From: Lachnospiraceae bacterium
Lineage (GTDB): Bacteria > Bacillota > Clostridia > Lachnospirales > Lachnospiraceae
Reading direction: 5' to 3'
Length of the DNA: 64,000 bases
Assembly: GCA_017450485.1 (NCBI GenBank)
Contig: JAFSTN010000033.1
Coordinates: 62,001 to 126,000 of the forward strand
The notes under the pieces were generated by a model. The model was not told where the DNA came from and made no database searches. It saw only the letters and a program-made list of their open reading frames with translations. Numbering within the stretch: position 1 is the first letter of the stretch; the number at the start of each line of letters is the position of its first letter. A program made the translations under genes and the position numbers. Shown here piece by piece: positions 55,090 through 64,000 of the stretch.

Positions 55090-56454
55090 ATGATCAACTT
55101 ATTTGAAGTAAACGAAACAAACAACATGATAGAAAAGGATAATCTGGATGTGCGTACGATTACGCTCGGATTATCTTTGCTTGACTGTGCGGACAGTGAT
55201 ATAGACAGAGTATGCGGTAAAGTCTATGACAAGATCACGCATAAAGCAGAACACCTGGTAGAAACAGGAGAAGAGATATCAAGAGAGTTCGGTATCCCGA
55301 TCGTAAACAAAAGGATAAGCGTTACCCCGATCAGCCTTATCGGAGGCGGTGCCGCCAAAAGTACCGATGATTTTGTGAAGATCGCCAAAACTCTTGATAA
55401 GGCGGCCGGAACCGTAGGAGTTAATTTCCTTGGCGGATACTCTGCTCTGGTCAACCAGGGTATGACACCTGCCGATGAACTTCTGATCCGGTCGATCCCC
55501 GACGCTTTATCGCAGACCGAGCTGGTATGCAGTTCCGTAAATCTCGGATCAACCCGCGATGGCATCAACATGGATGCCGTGCGTCTGATGGGCGAGATCA
55601 TATTGGATACAGCACGTAAAACCGCCGACAGAGATTGTCTCGGTTGCGCCAAGCTTGTGGTATTTACGAATGCTCCCGATAATAATCCTTTCATGGCGGG
55701 TGCCTTCCATGGTGTGACTCAGCCTGATGCGGTGATAAATGTCGGTGTCAGCGGCCCCGGAGTTGTGAAATATGCCCTGTCAAAGGTCAGAGGAGCCGAT
55801 TTCGAGACTCTGTGTGAAACTATCAAGAAGACTGCATTTAAGGTAACCAGAGTAGGACAGCTGGTAGCCAAAGAAGCATCACGTATGCTGGATGTACCGT
55901 TCGGAATAGTAGATCTGTCTCTGGCGCCCACACCGGCCATAGGCGATTCCGTTGCCGATATACTGTGTGAAATGGGACTTGAATATGCCGGTGCTCCCGG
56001 TACTACAGCCGCTCTTGCGATGCTCAATGACCAGGTCAAGAAGGGCGGTGTAATGGCCAGCTCATATGTTGGAGGATTATCGGGCGCCTTCATACCGGTC
56101 TCTGAAGATCAGGGCATGATCGATGCCGTAGAAGCAGGAGCTCTGACAGTTGAAAAACTCGAAGCCATGACCTGTGTATGTTCAGTAGGTCTGGATATGA
56201 TCGCTATCCCCGGAGACACCAAGGCTGCTACCATTTCAGGCATCATAGCCGATGAGATGGCTATAGGCATGATCAATCAGAAGACCACTGCCGTACGTGT
56301 GATTCCTGTAATAGGAAAAGGTGTGGGAGATAAGGTTGAATTCGGCGGGCTGCTCGGATATGCGCCCATCATGCCCGTAAATCAGTTCTCATGTGATGCA
56401 TTTATAAACAGAACGGGACGGATACCCGCCCCGGTTCACAGTTTTAAGAATTAA
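55090..56454 (+). CDS. UPF0210 (DUF711) family protein
   Basis: A 454-residue protein of the UPF0210 family. It shows [17 protein letters not shown] near the start, [56 protein letters not shown] and [20 protein letters not shown]. It is glycine-rich and soluble. Structures of relatives recall glycyl-radical enzymes without a known radical site, and no function is established. It follows the ACT gene and ends overlapping the convergent aroA gene by 11 bases. Confidence 0.93.
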   Translation: MINLFEVNETNNMIEKDNLDVRTITLGLSLLDCADSDIDRVCGKVYDKITHKAEHLVETGEEISREFGIPIVNKRISVTPISLIGGGAAKSTDDFVKIAKTLDKAAGTVGVNFLGGYSALVNQGMTPADELLIRSIPDALSQTELVCSSVNLGSTRDGINMDAVRLMGEIILDTARKTADRDCLGCAKLVVFTNAPDNNPFMAGAFHGVTQPDAVINVGVSGPGVVKYALSKVRGADFETLCETIKKTAFKVTRVGQLVAKEASRMLDVPFGIVDLSLAPTPAIGDSVADILCEMGLEYAGAPGTTAALAMLNDQVKKGGVMASSYVGGLSGAFIPVSEDQGMIDAVEAGALTVEKLEAMTCVCSVGLDMIAIPGDTKAATISGIIADEMAIGMINQKTTAVRVIPVIGKGVGDKVEFGGLLGYAPIMPVNQFSCDAFINRTGRIPAPVHSFKN

Positions 56455-57811
56455 GCAGCTCCTTAATGAGATTTTCGAGAACTGTATAATAGTTTTCAAA
56501 TGTTTTGGAACAGCAGCCGGGGTTGTCGATCACGATGCCGGGACTTCTCAGACCTATCAATGTGAAGCCCATGGCCATACGGTGATCGTCATAAGTCCGG
56601 ATGGTCGCCGGTTGGGGCTCCGAAGGATAGATGGTTATGGAATCATCTGTCATATCGGTATGTATACCCATACGTCCGAGTTCGGTCGCGATACCGCTCA
56701 GACGATCGGATTCCTGCTTACGTATATGTCCCACACCTCTGATAGTCGTGGGAGAGTCGGCAAAGACGGCTACACATGCCAGAGTGATGGCCTGGTCGGA
56801 AAAAGCTGACATATCTATATCGATACCATGGATCACACCATCCGGTGGAGGTCCGACCAGCATTCCTTTTTCGGTTTCTGTCCCCGTACACCCCATATCG
56901 ATCAATGCACGGACGAATTGGAGATCGCCCTGTATAGAGTCACGGTGTATACCTTTGACACCTATTTCAATGCCCAGAACAGGTGCCATCGCATAGAAAT
57001 ATGCAGCTGCGGAAGCATCCGGCTCAATATCAAAGGTTCTGCCTGTATATTTCTGCCCGGATCTAATGCTGTAGAAATGACCGGGGGCATATACCGATAC
57101 ACCGAAGCCGGACATCATGGCACATGTCATCTCAACATAGGACATACCGTGTGATCCTGTCACATCAATACGGATATCATGATCCGACAATACCGAGGAT
57201 ATAAGCAATGCACTTAAGAATTGCGAACTGTCACTGATATCGATATTGATACGGTCTTTGCCAAAACCGACGGAAGACAGCGTAAAAGGAAAATGGCCGG
57301 TTTCCGCATCAAACTCTATGTCACATCCAAGCTCCGTGAGAGCATTGAGCAGGGGTTCCATAGGACGCTTACGCATCTGATCGGAGGAATCGATATGATA
57401 TGTACCATGTGACACTCCCAGAGCAGCTGTCAGGAATCTGGCAGCCGTACCGGCGCTTCCGACATTTAGATCGGCTGAAGCGGGCAGTCTTCCCGCACAT
57501 CCTTTTACTTTTAAGTCTACATTTCCCGTAAGATCGACTTCTGCATAACCATCCTGATCGCCTGTGTTATCCGGAATGGCAGTCTCGCTGATATCTATAC
57601 CCAGCCGACGCATGCACTCGATGAAAACCCTTGAATCTCCGGACAGCAGGGCTCCTTTTAAGGTTGATTCCCCATTCGCAAGTGCAGCAATAAGCATTGC
57701 CCGGTTGGTTATGCTTTTGGAACCGGGCACGGATACAAAGACGGGAAAGTCAGGTTTGTCATGTTGAATCTTGTCCGCTATACATGGGACGGTATATGTG
57801 TCAGTTGTCAT
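56444..57811 (-). CDS. aroA: 3-phosphoshikimate 1-carboxyvinyltransferase (EPSP synthase)
   Basis: Sixth step of the shikimate pathway: joins shikimate-3-phosphate and phosphoenolpyruvate. The 455 residues have the substrate-binding [17 protein letters not shown] at the start, [36 protein letters not shown] and the later [12 protein letters not shown] and [10 protein letters not shown] motifs. The start codon lies within the last 11 bases of tyrA, so aroA is translated from the tyrA message. Its product feeds chorismate synthase (aroC), present elsewhere on the same strand. Confidence 0.97.
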   Translation of the reverse strand: MTTDTYTVPCIADKIQHDKPDFPVFVSVPGSKSITNRAMLIAALANGESTLKGALLSGDSRVFIECMRRLGIDISETAIPDNTGDQDGYAEVDLTGNVDLKVKGCAGRLPASADLNVGSAGTAARFLTAALGVSHGTYHIDSSDQMRKRPMEPLLNALTELGCDIEFDAETGHFPFTLSSVGFGKDRINIDISDSSQFLSALLISSVLSDHDIRIDVTGSHGMSYVEMTCAMMSGFGVSVYAPGHFYSIRSGQKYTGRTFDIEPDASAAAYFYAMAPVLGIEIGVKGIHRDSIQGDLQFVRALIDMGCTGTETEKGMLVGPPPDGVIHGIDIDMSAFSDQAITLACVAVFADSPTTIRGVGHIRKQESDRLSGIATELGRMGIHTDMTDDSITIYPSEPQPATIRTYDDHRMAMGFTLIGLRSPGIVIDNPGCCSKTFENYYTVLENLIKELLNS

Positions 57812-58907
57812 CTTTTGAATGAATAGAATAACCGTGATCCTTCATTATGCGTATGGCACTATCGGTATGTTCTTTTTTATAGAACTCTATACGCAGAGCA
57901 CCTTCGGCAAACTCACGGTTATGATTGATGCCTATGTTCTTGATGTTTATGTCATGTTCGCTTAGAAGACCGGCAATGGCTGCTATGGAGCCGGGTTCAT
58001 CGGCGATATCGACTGTGATCACGTACTGGGTCTTAATAGGGCCGGCATTTACACTGGTAAACGATTCACGGTAATCACGGGCATGTTCAAAGAAATCATG
58101 GATATTCGCTTCCGAATCATTATCTATCTGGCCCCGGATGCTCTTAAGAGATTCGATATACTTATCAAGAAGCACAACTATATTCGTTTTGTTGGTCATG
58201 CATATCTGCTGCCATATATCCGGTGAAGAAGAAGATATACGGGTAATATCCTTAAAACCGCCTGCAGCCACTGTTTTCATAATGGCATCGGGACTGTCTT
58301 CGTCATGGACCAGATTCACCAGAGCGGCACTTATAACGTGGGGCAGATGGGAGATGGCACCGGTAACATAGTCGTGTGAAGCCGCATCCAGGATAAGAGG
58401 GATTGCACCTATTGCCTCAACGATACCGTGTAACTCATCCACGCGGTCCCGAGCCACCGTATCGGTCGGCGCAAGTATGTAATACGCATTTTCGAGAATT
58501 GACGGATCTGAATTGGCATAGCCGTATCTTTCCGAACCTGCCATGGGATGACCGCCGATAAACCGCGATTCAAGTCCAAGCTTGATAACCTCCGCAAGAA
58601 TCGGACTCTTGACGCTCCCCACATCGGAAATAACGGTCTTATCCCCTATATAAGGGACAATTTCGGAAAGCAGGGCATTATTATTCTCGACGGGTGCACA
58701 CAGGAACAGATAATCGCATTCGGCGAGAGCTGCATCGTTCAAACCAATTGCCTTATCAGCGGTATGATCGCTGACTGCCGCATCGGATGTGGCCTGACTG
58801 CGTGTATTTACATATATTCTGCAGTCCGGGTATACAGCCCGCAATGCTTTAGCGATAGATCCGCCGATAAGTCCCAGTCCTATAAAACCAAATGTGATCC
58901 CCGACAT
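57801..58907 (-). CDS. tyrA: Prephenate dehydrogenase with ACT domain
   Basis: Converts prephenate to 4-hydroxyphenylpyruvate with NAD+ for tyrosine synthesis. The 368 residues open with the Rossmann motif GFIGLGLIGGSIAKAL. GGHPMAGSERYGY and a helical dimerisation region with HLPHVISAAL follow. An ACT domain (about residues 295-360, ITVDIADEPGSIAAIAGLLSEHDINIKNIGI) closes the protein and is probably the tyrosine feedback site. The ATG at 58907 has GAGG upstream. An in-frame ATG at 58952 adds 15 residues but places them before the Rossmann fold, so it is less likely. Forms the operon tyrA-aroA. Confidence 0.95.
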   Translation of the reverse strand: MSGITFGFIGLGLIGGSIAKALRAVYPDCRIYVNTRSQATSDAAVSDHTADKAIGLNDAALAECDYLFLCAPVENNNALLSEIVPYIGDKTVISDVGSVKSPILAEVIKLGLESRFIGGHPMAGSERYGYANSDPSILENAYYILAPTDTVARDRVDELHGIVEAIGAIPLILDAASHDYVTGAISHLPHVISAALVNLVHDEDSPDAIMKTVAAGGFKDITRISSSSPDIWQQICMTNKTNIVVLLDKYIESLKSIRGQIDNDSEANIHDFFEHARDYRESFTSVNAGPIKTQYVITVDIADEPGSIAAIAGLLSEHDINIKNIGINHNREFAEGALRIEFYKKEHTDSAIRIMKDHGYSIHSKDDN

Positions 58908-58975
58908 GTTTGTTGATACCTCATAAACTATATATTGTATGGACTTTCTCATAATATCATATTTGCTTAAAAAAC

Positions 58976-59004
58976 TTGTATAAGCAGTCCGATTTTAGTA
59001 AAAT
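58976..59004 (+). promoter_or_regulatory. Promoter of the EF-G-like/hybrid kinase operon
   Basis: TTGTAT (58976-58981), a 17-base spacer and TAAAAT (58999-59004). The start would be near 59011, giving an 86-base leader that contains the palindrome at 59020-59034 and the GGAGGG ribosome site. Confidence 0.5.
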
Positions 59005-59019
59005 ATATCCAATGGGGTT

Positions 59020-59034
59020 ATGATAAATTATCAT
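59020..59034. promoter_or_regulatory. 15-bp palindrome in the EF-G-like gene leader
   Basis: ATGATAAATTATCAT is a perfect inverted repeat around one central base, placed just downstream of the predicted transcription start. It resembles the core of a Fur box (TGATAATnATTATCA) but has six-base arms instead of seven. It could be an operator for the operon or for the divergent tyrA gene. Confidence 0.5.
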
Positions 59035-59096
59035 TTTTTAGATAATTTGACCACAAATCAAATAAGGGTACACAGTGCCCGAGAACGGAGGGTTTC

Positions 59097-61187
59097 ATGA
59101 ATATCTACACAACTGACAAGATTCGTAATGTGGTTCTTTTGGGACATGGCGGATGCGGAAAGACAACGTTGACCGAAGCTATGGCCTATCTTGCAGGTCT
59201 TACTTCACGTATGGGTAAAGTTGAAGACGGCAACACCATAAGCGATTACGGTAAGGAGGAACAGAAACGCGGCTTCTCTATCACCACATCCGTAGTACCG
59301 CTTGAGTGGCAGGATACGAAGATCAACATTCTTGATACTCCCGGATTCTTTGATTTCGTTGGTGAAGTAGAAGAAGCTGTATCCGCTGCCGATGCCGCTA
59401 TCATCGTTGTATCCGGCAAAGCAGGTATTGAAGTAGGTACCGAGAAAGCATGGGAGCTGTGCGAGAAGTATAAGCTTCCCAGATTCGTATTCGTTACCGA
59501 TATGGATATAGACAATGCATCTTATAAGGATGTTGTTGAAGCTCTGACCGCCAAATACGGCAAGAAGATAGCTCCTTTCCATCTTCCTATCAGAGAGAGC
59601 GAGAAGTTCGTCGGATATGTAAATGTCATTGCCGAGCAGGCATACAGATGGGAAGGCAAGGAAGTAGTTCCCTGCGATACCCCCGACTACAACAAGCCCT
59701 ATCTTGAGGAATACAGAGAGACTCTGATGGAGTCTGTGGCAGAGACCAGCGAAGATATGATGGAGCGTTATTTCGGCGGAGAGACCTTCTCGGAGGCCGA
59801 GATAAGAGCCGCTCTCAGACAGAATGTAGGTGACTGCTCCATAGTTCCCGTTTCCATGGGTTCATCCATCCTTTGCCAGGGTATATATACTCTGCTTGAC
59901 GATATCGTTAAGTATATGCCCAGTCCCGAGATGCATTCGCTTGCAGGCGTTAATCTTAAGACTAACGAAGTATTCGAAGCAAACTATGATTTCTCGAAGC
60001 CGAAGAGCGCATATATCTTCAAGACCATCGTTGATCCCTTCATCGGTAAGTATTCCCTGATCAAAGTATGCTCTGGTGTTATCAAGTCTGATGATACTCT
60101 GTACAACGATGACAAGGAAGTTGAAGAGAAGATAAACAAGCTCTATATCATGAGAGGCTCCAAGCCTGAAGAGATTTCCGAGCTTCACGCAGGCGATATA
60201 GGCGCCATCGCCAAGCTGACAGCCGCTCGTACCGGTGATACGCTTTCAACCAAAGCCACTACCATCAGATACGGCAAGGCCGAGATATCCAAGCCTTATA
60301 CCGTTAAGAGATATTTCGTTCCCAACAAGAATGATATCGACAAGGTAGCCCAGTCACTTCAGAAGATGAGTCACGAAGATCAGACCTTAAAGGTTGTATC
60401 CGATGCAGAGAACAGGCAGACTCTGATCTATGGTATCGGCGATATGCAGCTTGATGTCATTTCCTCCAGACTTGCCAACGAATACAAGGTGCAGATAGAG
60501 CTTATGGATCCCAAAATCGCATACAGAGAGACTATCCGTAAGACTTCTGATGTTGAATACAAGTATAAGAAGCAGTCCGGCGGTCACGGTCAGTACGGTC
60601 ATGTAAAGATGAGGTTCTCACCTGCAGCTGATACAGAAAAGCAGTATGAGTTTGAACAGGAAGTTGTCGGCGGTGCAGTACCGAAGAATTACTTCCCTGC
60701 AGTTGAAAAGGGTATTGCCGAAGGTGTTACCAGAGGTCCTCTGGCCGCATATCCCGTTGTAGGCGTAAAAGCCGTTCTCTACGACGGATCTTATCATCCG
60801 GTTGATTCATCGGAGATGGCATTCAAGACTGCCGCACTCCAGGCATTTAAGAAAGGATTTATGGAGGCAGGTCCTGTTCTTCTTGAGCCCATCTACACAC
60901 TCAAGGTCACCGTACCCGATACATATACCGGTGATGTAATGGGTGATCTGAATAAGAGACGCGGACGTGTCCTCGGTATGAATCCTGCCGGAGATGGTAA
61001 GACATGCGTAGAGGCCGAGATTCCCAGTGCAAGCCTGAACGGTTACTGTACGGTTCTTCGTTCCATGACCGGCGGAAGCGGCGTATATGAATATGAATTC
61101 ACGCGCTATGAGCAGGCTCCTTCGGATGTTCAGGAGAAGGAAGTTGCTGCAAGAGCTGCTAAGGTAGCAGAGAATAGTGAGGAATAA
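59097..61187 (+). CDS. EF-G-like translational GTPase paralogue
   Basis: A 696-residue GTPase with the five-domain EF-G plan. Motif G1 is GHGGCGKTT (residues 16-24), in place of GHIDAGKTT, and G3 is DTPGFFDFVG. G4, normally NKMD, reads TDMD at residues 134-137, so guanine recognition must differ. Domain IV has the KQSGGHGQYGHVKMRF stretch of EF-G tips; the C-terminal domain ends with VMGDLNKRRGRVLGM. It is not the main fusA (no rpsL-rpsG-tuf context). It resembles the EF-G2/FusA2-type paralogues, whose role is not settled. The last 11 bases overlap the hybrid kinase gene. Confidence 0.88.
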   Translation: MNIYTTDKIRNVVLLGHGGCGKTTLTEAMAYLAGLTSRMGKVEDGNTISDYGKEEQKRGFSITTSVVPLEWQDTKINILDTPGFFDFVGEVEEAVSAADAAIIVVSGKAGIEVGTEKAWELCEKYKLPRFVFVTDMDIDNASYKDVVEALTAKYGKKIAPFHLPIRESEKFVGYVNVIAEQAYRWEGKEVVPCDTPDYNKPYLEEYRETLMESVAETSEDMMERYFGGETFSEAEIRAALRQNVGDCSIVPVSMGSSILCQGIYTLLDDIVKYMPSPEMHSLAGVNLKTNEVFEANYDFSKPKSAYIFKTIVDPFIGKYSLIKVCSGVIKSDDTLYNDDKEVEEKINKLYIMRGSKPEEISELHAGDIGAIAKLTAARTGDTLSTKATTIRYGKAEISKPYTVKRYFVPNKNDIDKVAQSLQKMSHEDQTLKVVSDAENRQTLIYGIGDMQLDVISSRLANEYKVQIELMDPKIAYRETIRKTSDVEYKYKKQSGGHGQYGHVKMRFSPAADTEKQYEFEQEVVGGAVPKNYFPAVEKGIAEGVTRGPLAAYPVVGVKAVLYDGSYHPVDSSEMAFKTAALQAFKKGFMEAGPVLLEPIYTLKVTVPDTYTGDVMGDLNKRRGRVLGMNPAGDGKTCVEAEIPSASLNGYCTVLRSMTGGSGVYEYEFTRYEQAPSDVQEKEVAARAAKVAENSEE

Positions 61188-63924
61188 TAAGCCCTCAAAA
61201 CTTGATATCAAGCTTATTGATCTCATCGACAGGGATATTTTGCAGAATTTTCAGGATTCCTTTTCGGATATGACCGGTATGGCCGCTCTGACAACAGAGG
61301 CAGACGGAAAACCCATTACCGAAGGATCCAATTTCACCGATTACTGTATGAAATATACCCGCTGTTCTGAGCTTGGCAGAAGCATGTGTGAAGAATGCGA
61401 CAGGTACGGTGCTGAGATAACCATGCGTACCGGCAAGTTCACAACATATGTATGCCATTCGGGTCTTATTGATTTCTCCTCGCCCGTCATAATAGACGGT
61501 TCAATGGTAGGTTGCTTCATCGGCGGTCAGGTATTATCCGAGCCGCCGGATGAAGCTTTTATACGTGATATCGCCAGAGATCTGGGCATAAACGAGGACG
61601 AGTATTGGGATGCCATTCAGAAGGTTCCGATCTTACCGAAGGAGCAGATAGATAAAGCTGCACAGTATCTTTATCGGATATCAAGCGTTCTTTCGGATAT
61701 GGCTTATGGTAAATATCTGACGATCAAAGCTAACGAGGAACTTGAAAGAGCGGCTAAGATGCAAAGCGATTTCCTCGCAAATATGAGCCACGAGATCCGC
61801 ACTCCGATGAATGCGGTCATCGGATTTGCCGAGATGGCATTACGTGAAGATCTTTCCGAGACAGCAGCCGATTACATCAGACAGATCAAGAATTCGGGAA
61901 ATTCACTTCTGGCTATCATTAACGATATCCTTGATTATTCCAAGATCGAAGCGGGTAAGATGGACTTGATACCCGTTGAATATGAGCCGTTAAGTCTTAT
62001 CGATGATGTCGCAAACATCATCATGACTCGACTGGTTGATAAAGATGTCGAGCTTATTCTTGATATCAATCCCAATATCCCGACAGCTCTATATGGTGAT
62101 ACTGTACGTTTGAGACAGATTCTCATCAATCTGTGCAATAATGCCACCAAATTCACAAATGAAGGCTATGTTCGACTTTCGGTAGATTACGAATGGGCAG
62201 GTTATGAAAGTGTTTTACTCAAGTGCTCTGTTATCGATACCGGCATAGGTATCAAAGAAGTAGACCTTGACAAGATTTTTCATTCATTCCAGCAGGTTGA
62301 TTCCAAACGAAACAGAAATATAGAAGGTACCGGTCTGGGGTTGAGCATATGTAAGATGCTGCTCGATATTATGGACGGAAATCTCTCTGTTGAGAGTGTA
62401 TACGGGGAGGGATCCACGTTTTCCTTTGAGGTGCCCCAAAAAGTTGTGGTATCACTGCCTTCCGTTACAATAGATGATCCCGAAAATGTTTATCTCGGTG
62501 CCGCATTGGACGGTGCGAATGTACAGCAGTCATTCGTAAGTGATGCCGAAAAGCTCGGAGTCAATGTCAGGATTTTCAATGATTACGATAACAGGGAAAG
62601 AGACCTGAAAGAATGGGCCAAGCAGGCCGGAGATGGCAGTCAGCTTTTTTTCTTCCTGGATCAGAAATACTTCGATCCCGACACACTTACAGGGATCAAC
62701 GATGAATTGAATATAACTCCGGTAGTGATCTCCGATACCTTTGCCGATACCAGAGAACTGTCCGAATACACTCAGCTCAGATTCATCAGAAAGCCTATAT
62801 CCGTACTTAATCTCGGGAATCTGATAAATGACAGTGATATTACTCATGTAAACTTTGAGGCAGGTCCTGAAGAAATATACAATTTTACAGCCGAAGATGC
62901 GAATATGCTTGTTGTTGACGATAATATCGTGAACCTGACAGTAGCACAGGGGCTGCTTGAACCTCTCAAAGCAAAAGTTGATATTGCTACCGGCGGAGAA
63001 GAAGCCATACACATGATGGAACATAAGCAGTATGATATTGTGTTTATGGATCATATGATGCCGGAACTGGACGGTGTGGATACTACCAGGATAATCCGCC
63101 GCACCATGCCTCAGTATAAGGACGTTCCGATCATAGCCCTTACCGCAAATGCCGTAAGTGAAGCCAGAGAACTGTTTAAACAGGAGGGAATGGACGGATT
63201 TATAGCCAAGCCCGTAGAGGTCAGAGTCCTGGTAGACACGGTCAGAAAGTTTCTTCCGCCCGAGAAGATCCGGCGAGGCCGAAGACCGGGAGAGGAAGCA
63301 GCGAACACCAATACTGTATCATCCGAAGATAAGTATCCTGTCATTGCGGAACTCGATACCCACACCGCGATCGATATGCTCGGTTCCAAAGAGCTGTATA
63401 TGAATATACTCAGGTCTTATTATTCTGTGATCGATACAAAAGCGAATGCTATAAGGGAATACTATGAAAAGGCTGACTGGTCTCAATATGCGATAGAAGT
63501 CCACGCGCTGAAGAGTTCCTCGAGACAGATAGGTGCAATGGAGCTGGGCGAGCTTGCTTATAAGCTTGAGATAGCAGGCAAGGAACTCGATATCGCTACC
63601 ATCGCAGGTAATAACGCCCAACTGTTGAATACTTATCTTGCTCTCAAAGATAAGTTATCCTATCTGTTTGAAGAAAACGCCGGATCTGATACGGAGAGTA
63701 ATGCAACCAAACCCGAAGCCCGTATGGAAGATCTTCGAAGCCTGTTCGGGAAAATGCGCGTAGCGATAGATGATCTGGATATGGATATGATGGAAGATGT
63801 CATAGCCGAGATGGATAAGTTCAGCTACAGTGAATTCTGGCAGACCAAATTTGACAGTCTGAAAGCAGCTGTTGATCGTCTGGATGTCGATTCGTGTATA
63901 GAGATACTTGATAACTGGGGATAG
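61177..63924 (+). CDS. Hybrid histidine kinase with PocR sensor, receiver and Hpt domains
   Basis: A 915-residue signalling protein with no membrane segment. Residues about 12-175 form a PocR-type ligand domain with several Cys (57, 63, 71, 74, 93), including CSELGRSMCEECDRYG and YVCHSGLIDF. The HisKA domain has His205 in NMSHEIRTPMN. The HATPase_c shows NLCNNATKF, DTGIGI and GTGLGLSICKML. A divergent linker or degenerate receiver (about 430-560) precedes a true receiver with Asp625 in FMDHMMPELDG. A phosphotransfer (Hpt) domain with His776 in VHALKSS follows. The chain His205-Asp625-His776 makes a full phosphorelay. The start is a GTG inside the upstream gene with a weak ribosome site; the output regulator is not in the window. 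The 76 bases after the stop show nothing recognisable. Confidence 0.9.
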   Translation: MRNNKPSKLDIKLIDLIDRDILQNFQDSFSDMTGMAALTTEADGKPITEGSNFTDYCMKYTRCSELGRSMCEECDRYGAEITMRTGKFTTYVCHSGLIDFSSPVIIDGSMVGCFIGGQVLSEPPDEAFIRDIARDLGINEDEYWDAIQKVPILPKEQIDKAAQYLYRISSVLSDMAYGKYLTIKANEELERAAKMQSDFLANMSHEIRTPMNAVIGFAEMALREDLSETAADYIRQIKNSGNSLLAIINDILDYSKIEAGKMDLIPVEYEPLSLIDDVANIIMTRLVDKDVELILDINPNIPTALYGDTVRLRQILINLCNNATKFTNEGYVRLSVDYEWAGYESVLLKCSVIDTGIGIKEVDLDKIFHSFQQVDSKRNRNIEGTGLGLSICKMLLDIMDGNLSVESVYGEGSTFSFEVPQKVVVSLPSVTIDDPENVYLGAALDGANVQQSFVSDAEKLGVNVRIFNDYDNRERDLKEWAKQAGDGSQLFFFLDQKYFDPDTLTGINDELNITPVVISDTFADTRELSEYTQLRFIRKPISVLNLGNLINDSDITHVNFEAGPEEIYNFTAEDANMLVVDDNIVNLTVAQGLLEPLKAKVDIATGGEEAIHMMEHKQYDIVFMDHMMPELDGVDTTRIIRRTMPQYKDVPIIALTANAVSEARELFKQEGMDGFIAKPVEVRVLVDTVRKFLPPEKIRRGRRPGEEAANTNTVSSEDKYPVIAELDTHTAIDMLGSKELYMNILRSYYSVIDTKANAIREYYEKADWSQYAIEVHALKSSSRQIGAMELGELAYKLEIAGKELDIATIAGNNAQLLNTYLALKDKLSYLFEENAGSDTESNATKPEARMEDLRSLFGKMRVAIDDLDMDMMEDVIAEMDKFSYSEFWQTKFDSLKAAVDRLDVDSCIEILDNWG

Positions 63925-64000
63925 ATCTTATTTCGAAGACCTGAAAGAATAAATGAATGTGAGCCGGATAGCGTAACTTTTTTGTAGGACAAAGAAAGAA

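Overview
The window looks like a chromosomal segment of an anaerobic Gram-positive bacterium of class Clostridia, most likely family Lachnospiraceae. This rests on gene content and order: a six-gene Rnf operon, a Na+-translocating biotin-dependent decarboxylase cluster, a FtsA-like protein next to polA and coaE, an ispH/rpsA overlap, an ACT/UPF0210 pair, and an Rpn-type nuclease with the short repetitive tail common in that family. No genus can be named from sequence alone. There is no phage, insertion sequence, CRISPR array or plasmid module. Almost every gene is a complete housekeeping gene and most lie on the + strand.

Layout. 1-7.0 kb: the 3' part of carB, then a type IIA topoisomerase B/A pair. 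7.0-10.1 kb: a long hairpin, then rsmD, coaD, a coiled-coil protein and an N-acetylmuramoyl-L-alanine amidase. 10.1-13.3 kb: tyrS, a DRE-TIM aldolase-like enzyme and a YwaF-like membrane protein, convergent with aroC. 14.5-16.7 kb: a VanY-type carboxypeptidase and tgt. 16.8-17.8 kb: an Rpn-family protein on the minus strand. 18.2-26.2 kb: yajC, leuB, a GT-C membrane protein, ilvD, ilvB and an L,D-transpeptidase. 26.2-31.5 kb: five genes for a biotin carboxyltransferase/Na+ pump complex, closed by a strong terminator. 31.6-37.9 kb: TetR and RpiR regulators, a BaiN-like flavoprotein, cmk, ispH, rpsA and cheR. 38.0-39.1 kb: a minus-strand RNase H-like nuclease. 39.2-44.3 kb: rnfCDGEAB. 44.4-48.0 kb: tRNA-Leu(CAA) with duplicated 3' fragments, a zinc-ribbon membrane protein and a large minus-strand CapA-like protein. 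48.1-56.5 kb: a zf-HC2 protein, polA, coaE, the FtsA-like protein, a YycJ-like hydrolase, an ACT protein and an UPF0210 protein. 56.4-58.9 kb: tyrA and aroA on the minus strand. 59.1-63.9 kb: a divergent EF-G paralogue overlapped by a PocR-domain hybrid histidine kinase.

How the genes work together. Two energy-conserving ion-pump systems lie about 8 kb apart: the biotin-dependent Na+ decarboxylase/transcarboxylase and Rnf (ferredoxin:NAD+ oxidoreductase). Amino acid biosynthesis is spread over aromatic genes (aroC, tyrA, aroA) and branched-chain genes (leuB, ilvD, ilvB, with no ilvN, ilvC, leuA or leuCD in the window). Cell-envelope genes (amidase, VanY-type carboxypeptidase, L,D-transpeptidase, GT-C protein) are scattered among them.

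The least understood and most interesting items are: the FtsA-like ATPase with a long C-terminal extension; the EF-G paralogue with an altered G4 motif, coupled to a hybrid kinase; the decarboxylase cluster that carries two different carboxyltransferases; the hairpin before rsmD; the palindrome with a DnaA box inside the aroC promoter; the rnf leader hairpin; and the tRNA-Leu 3'-end duplication.
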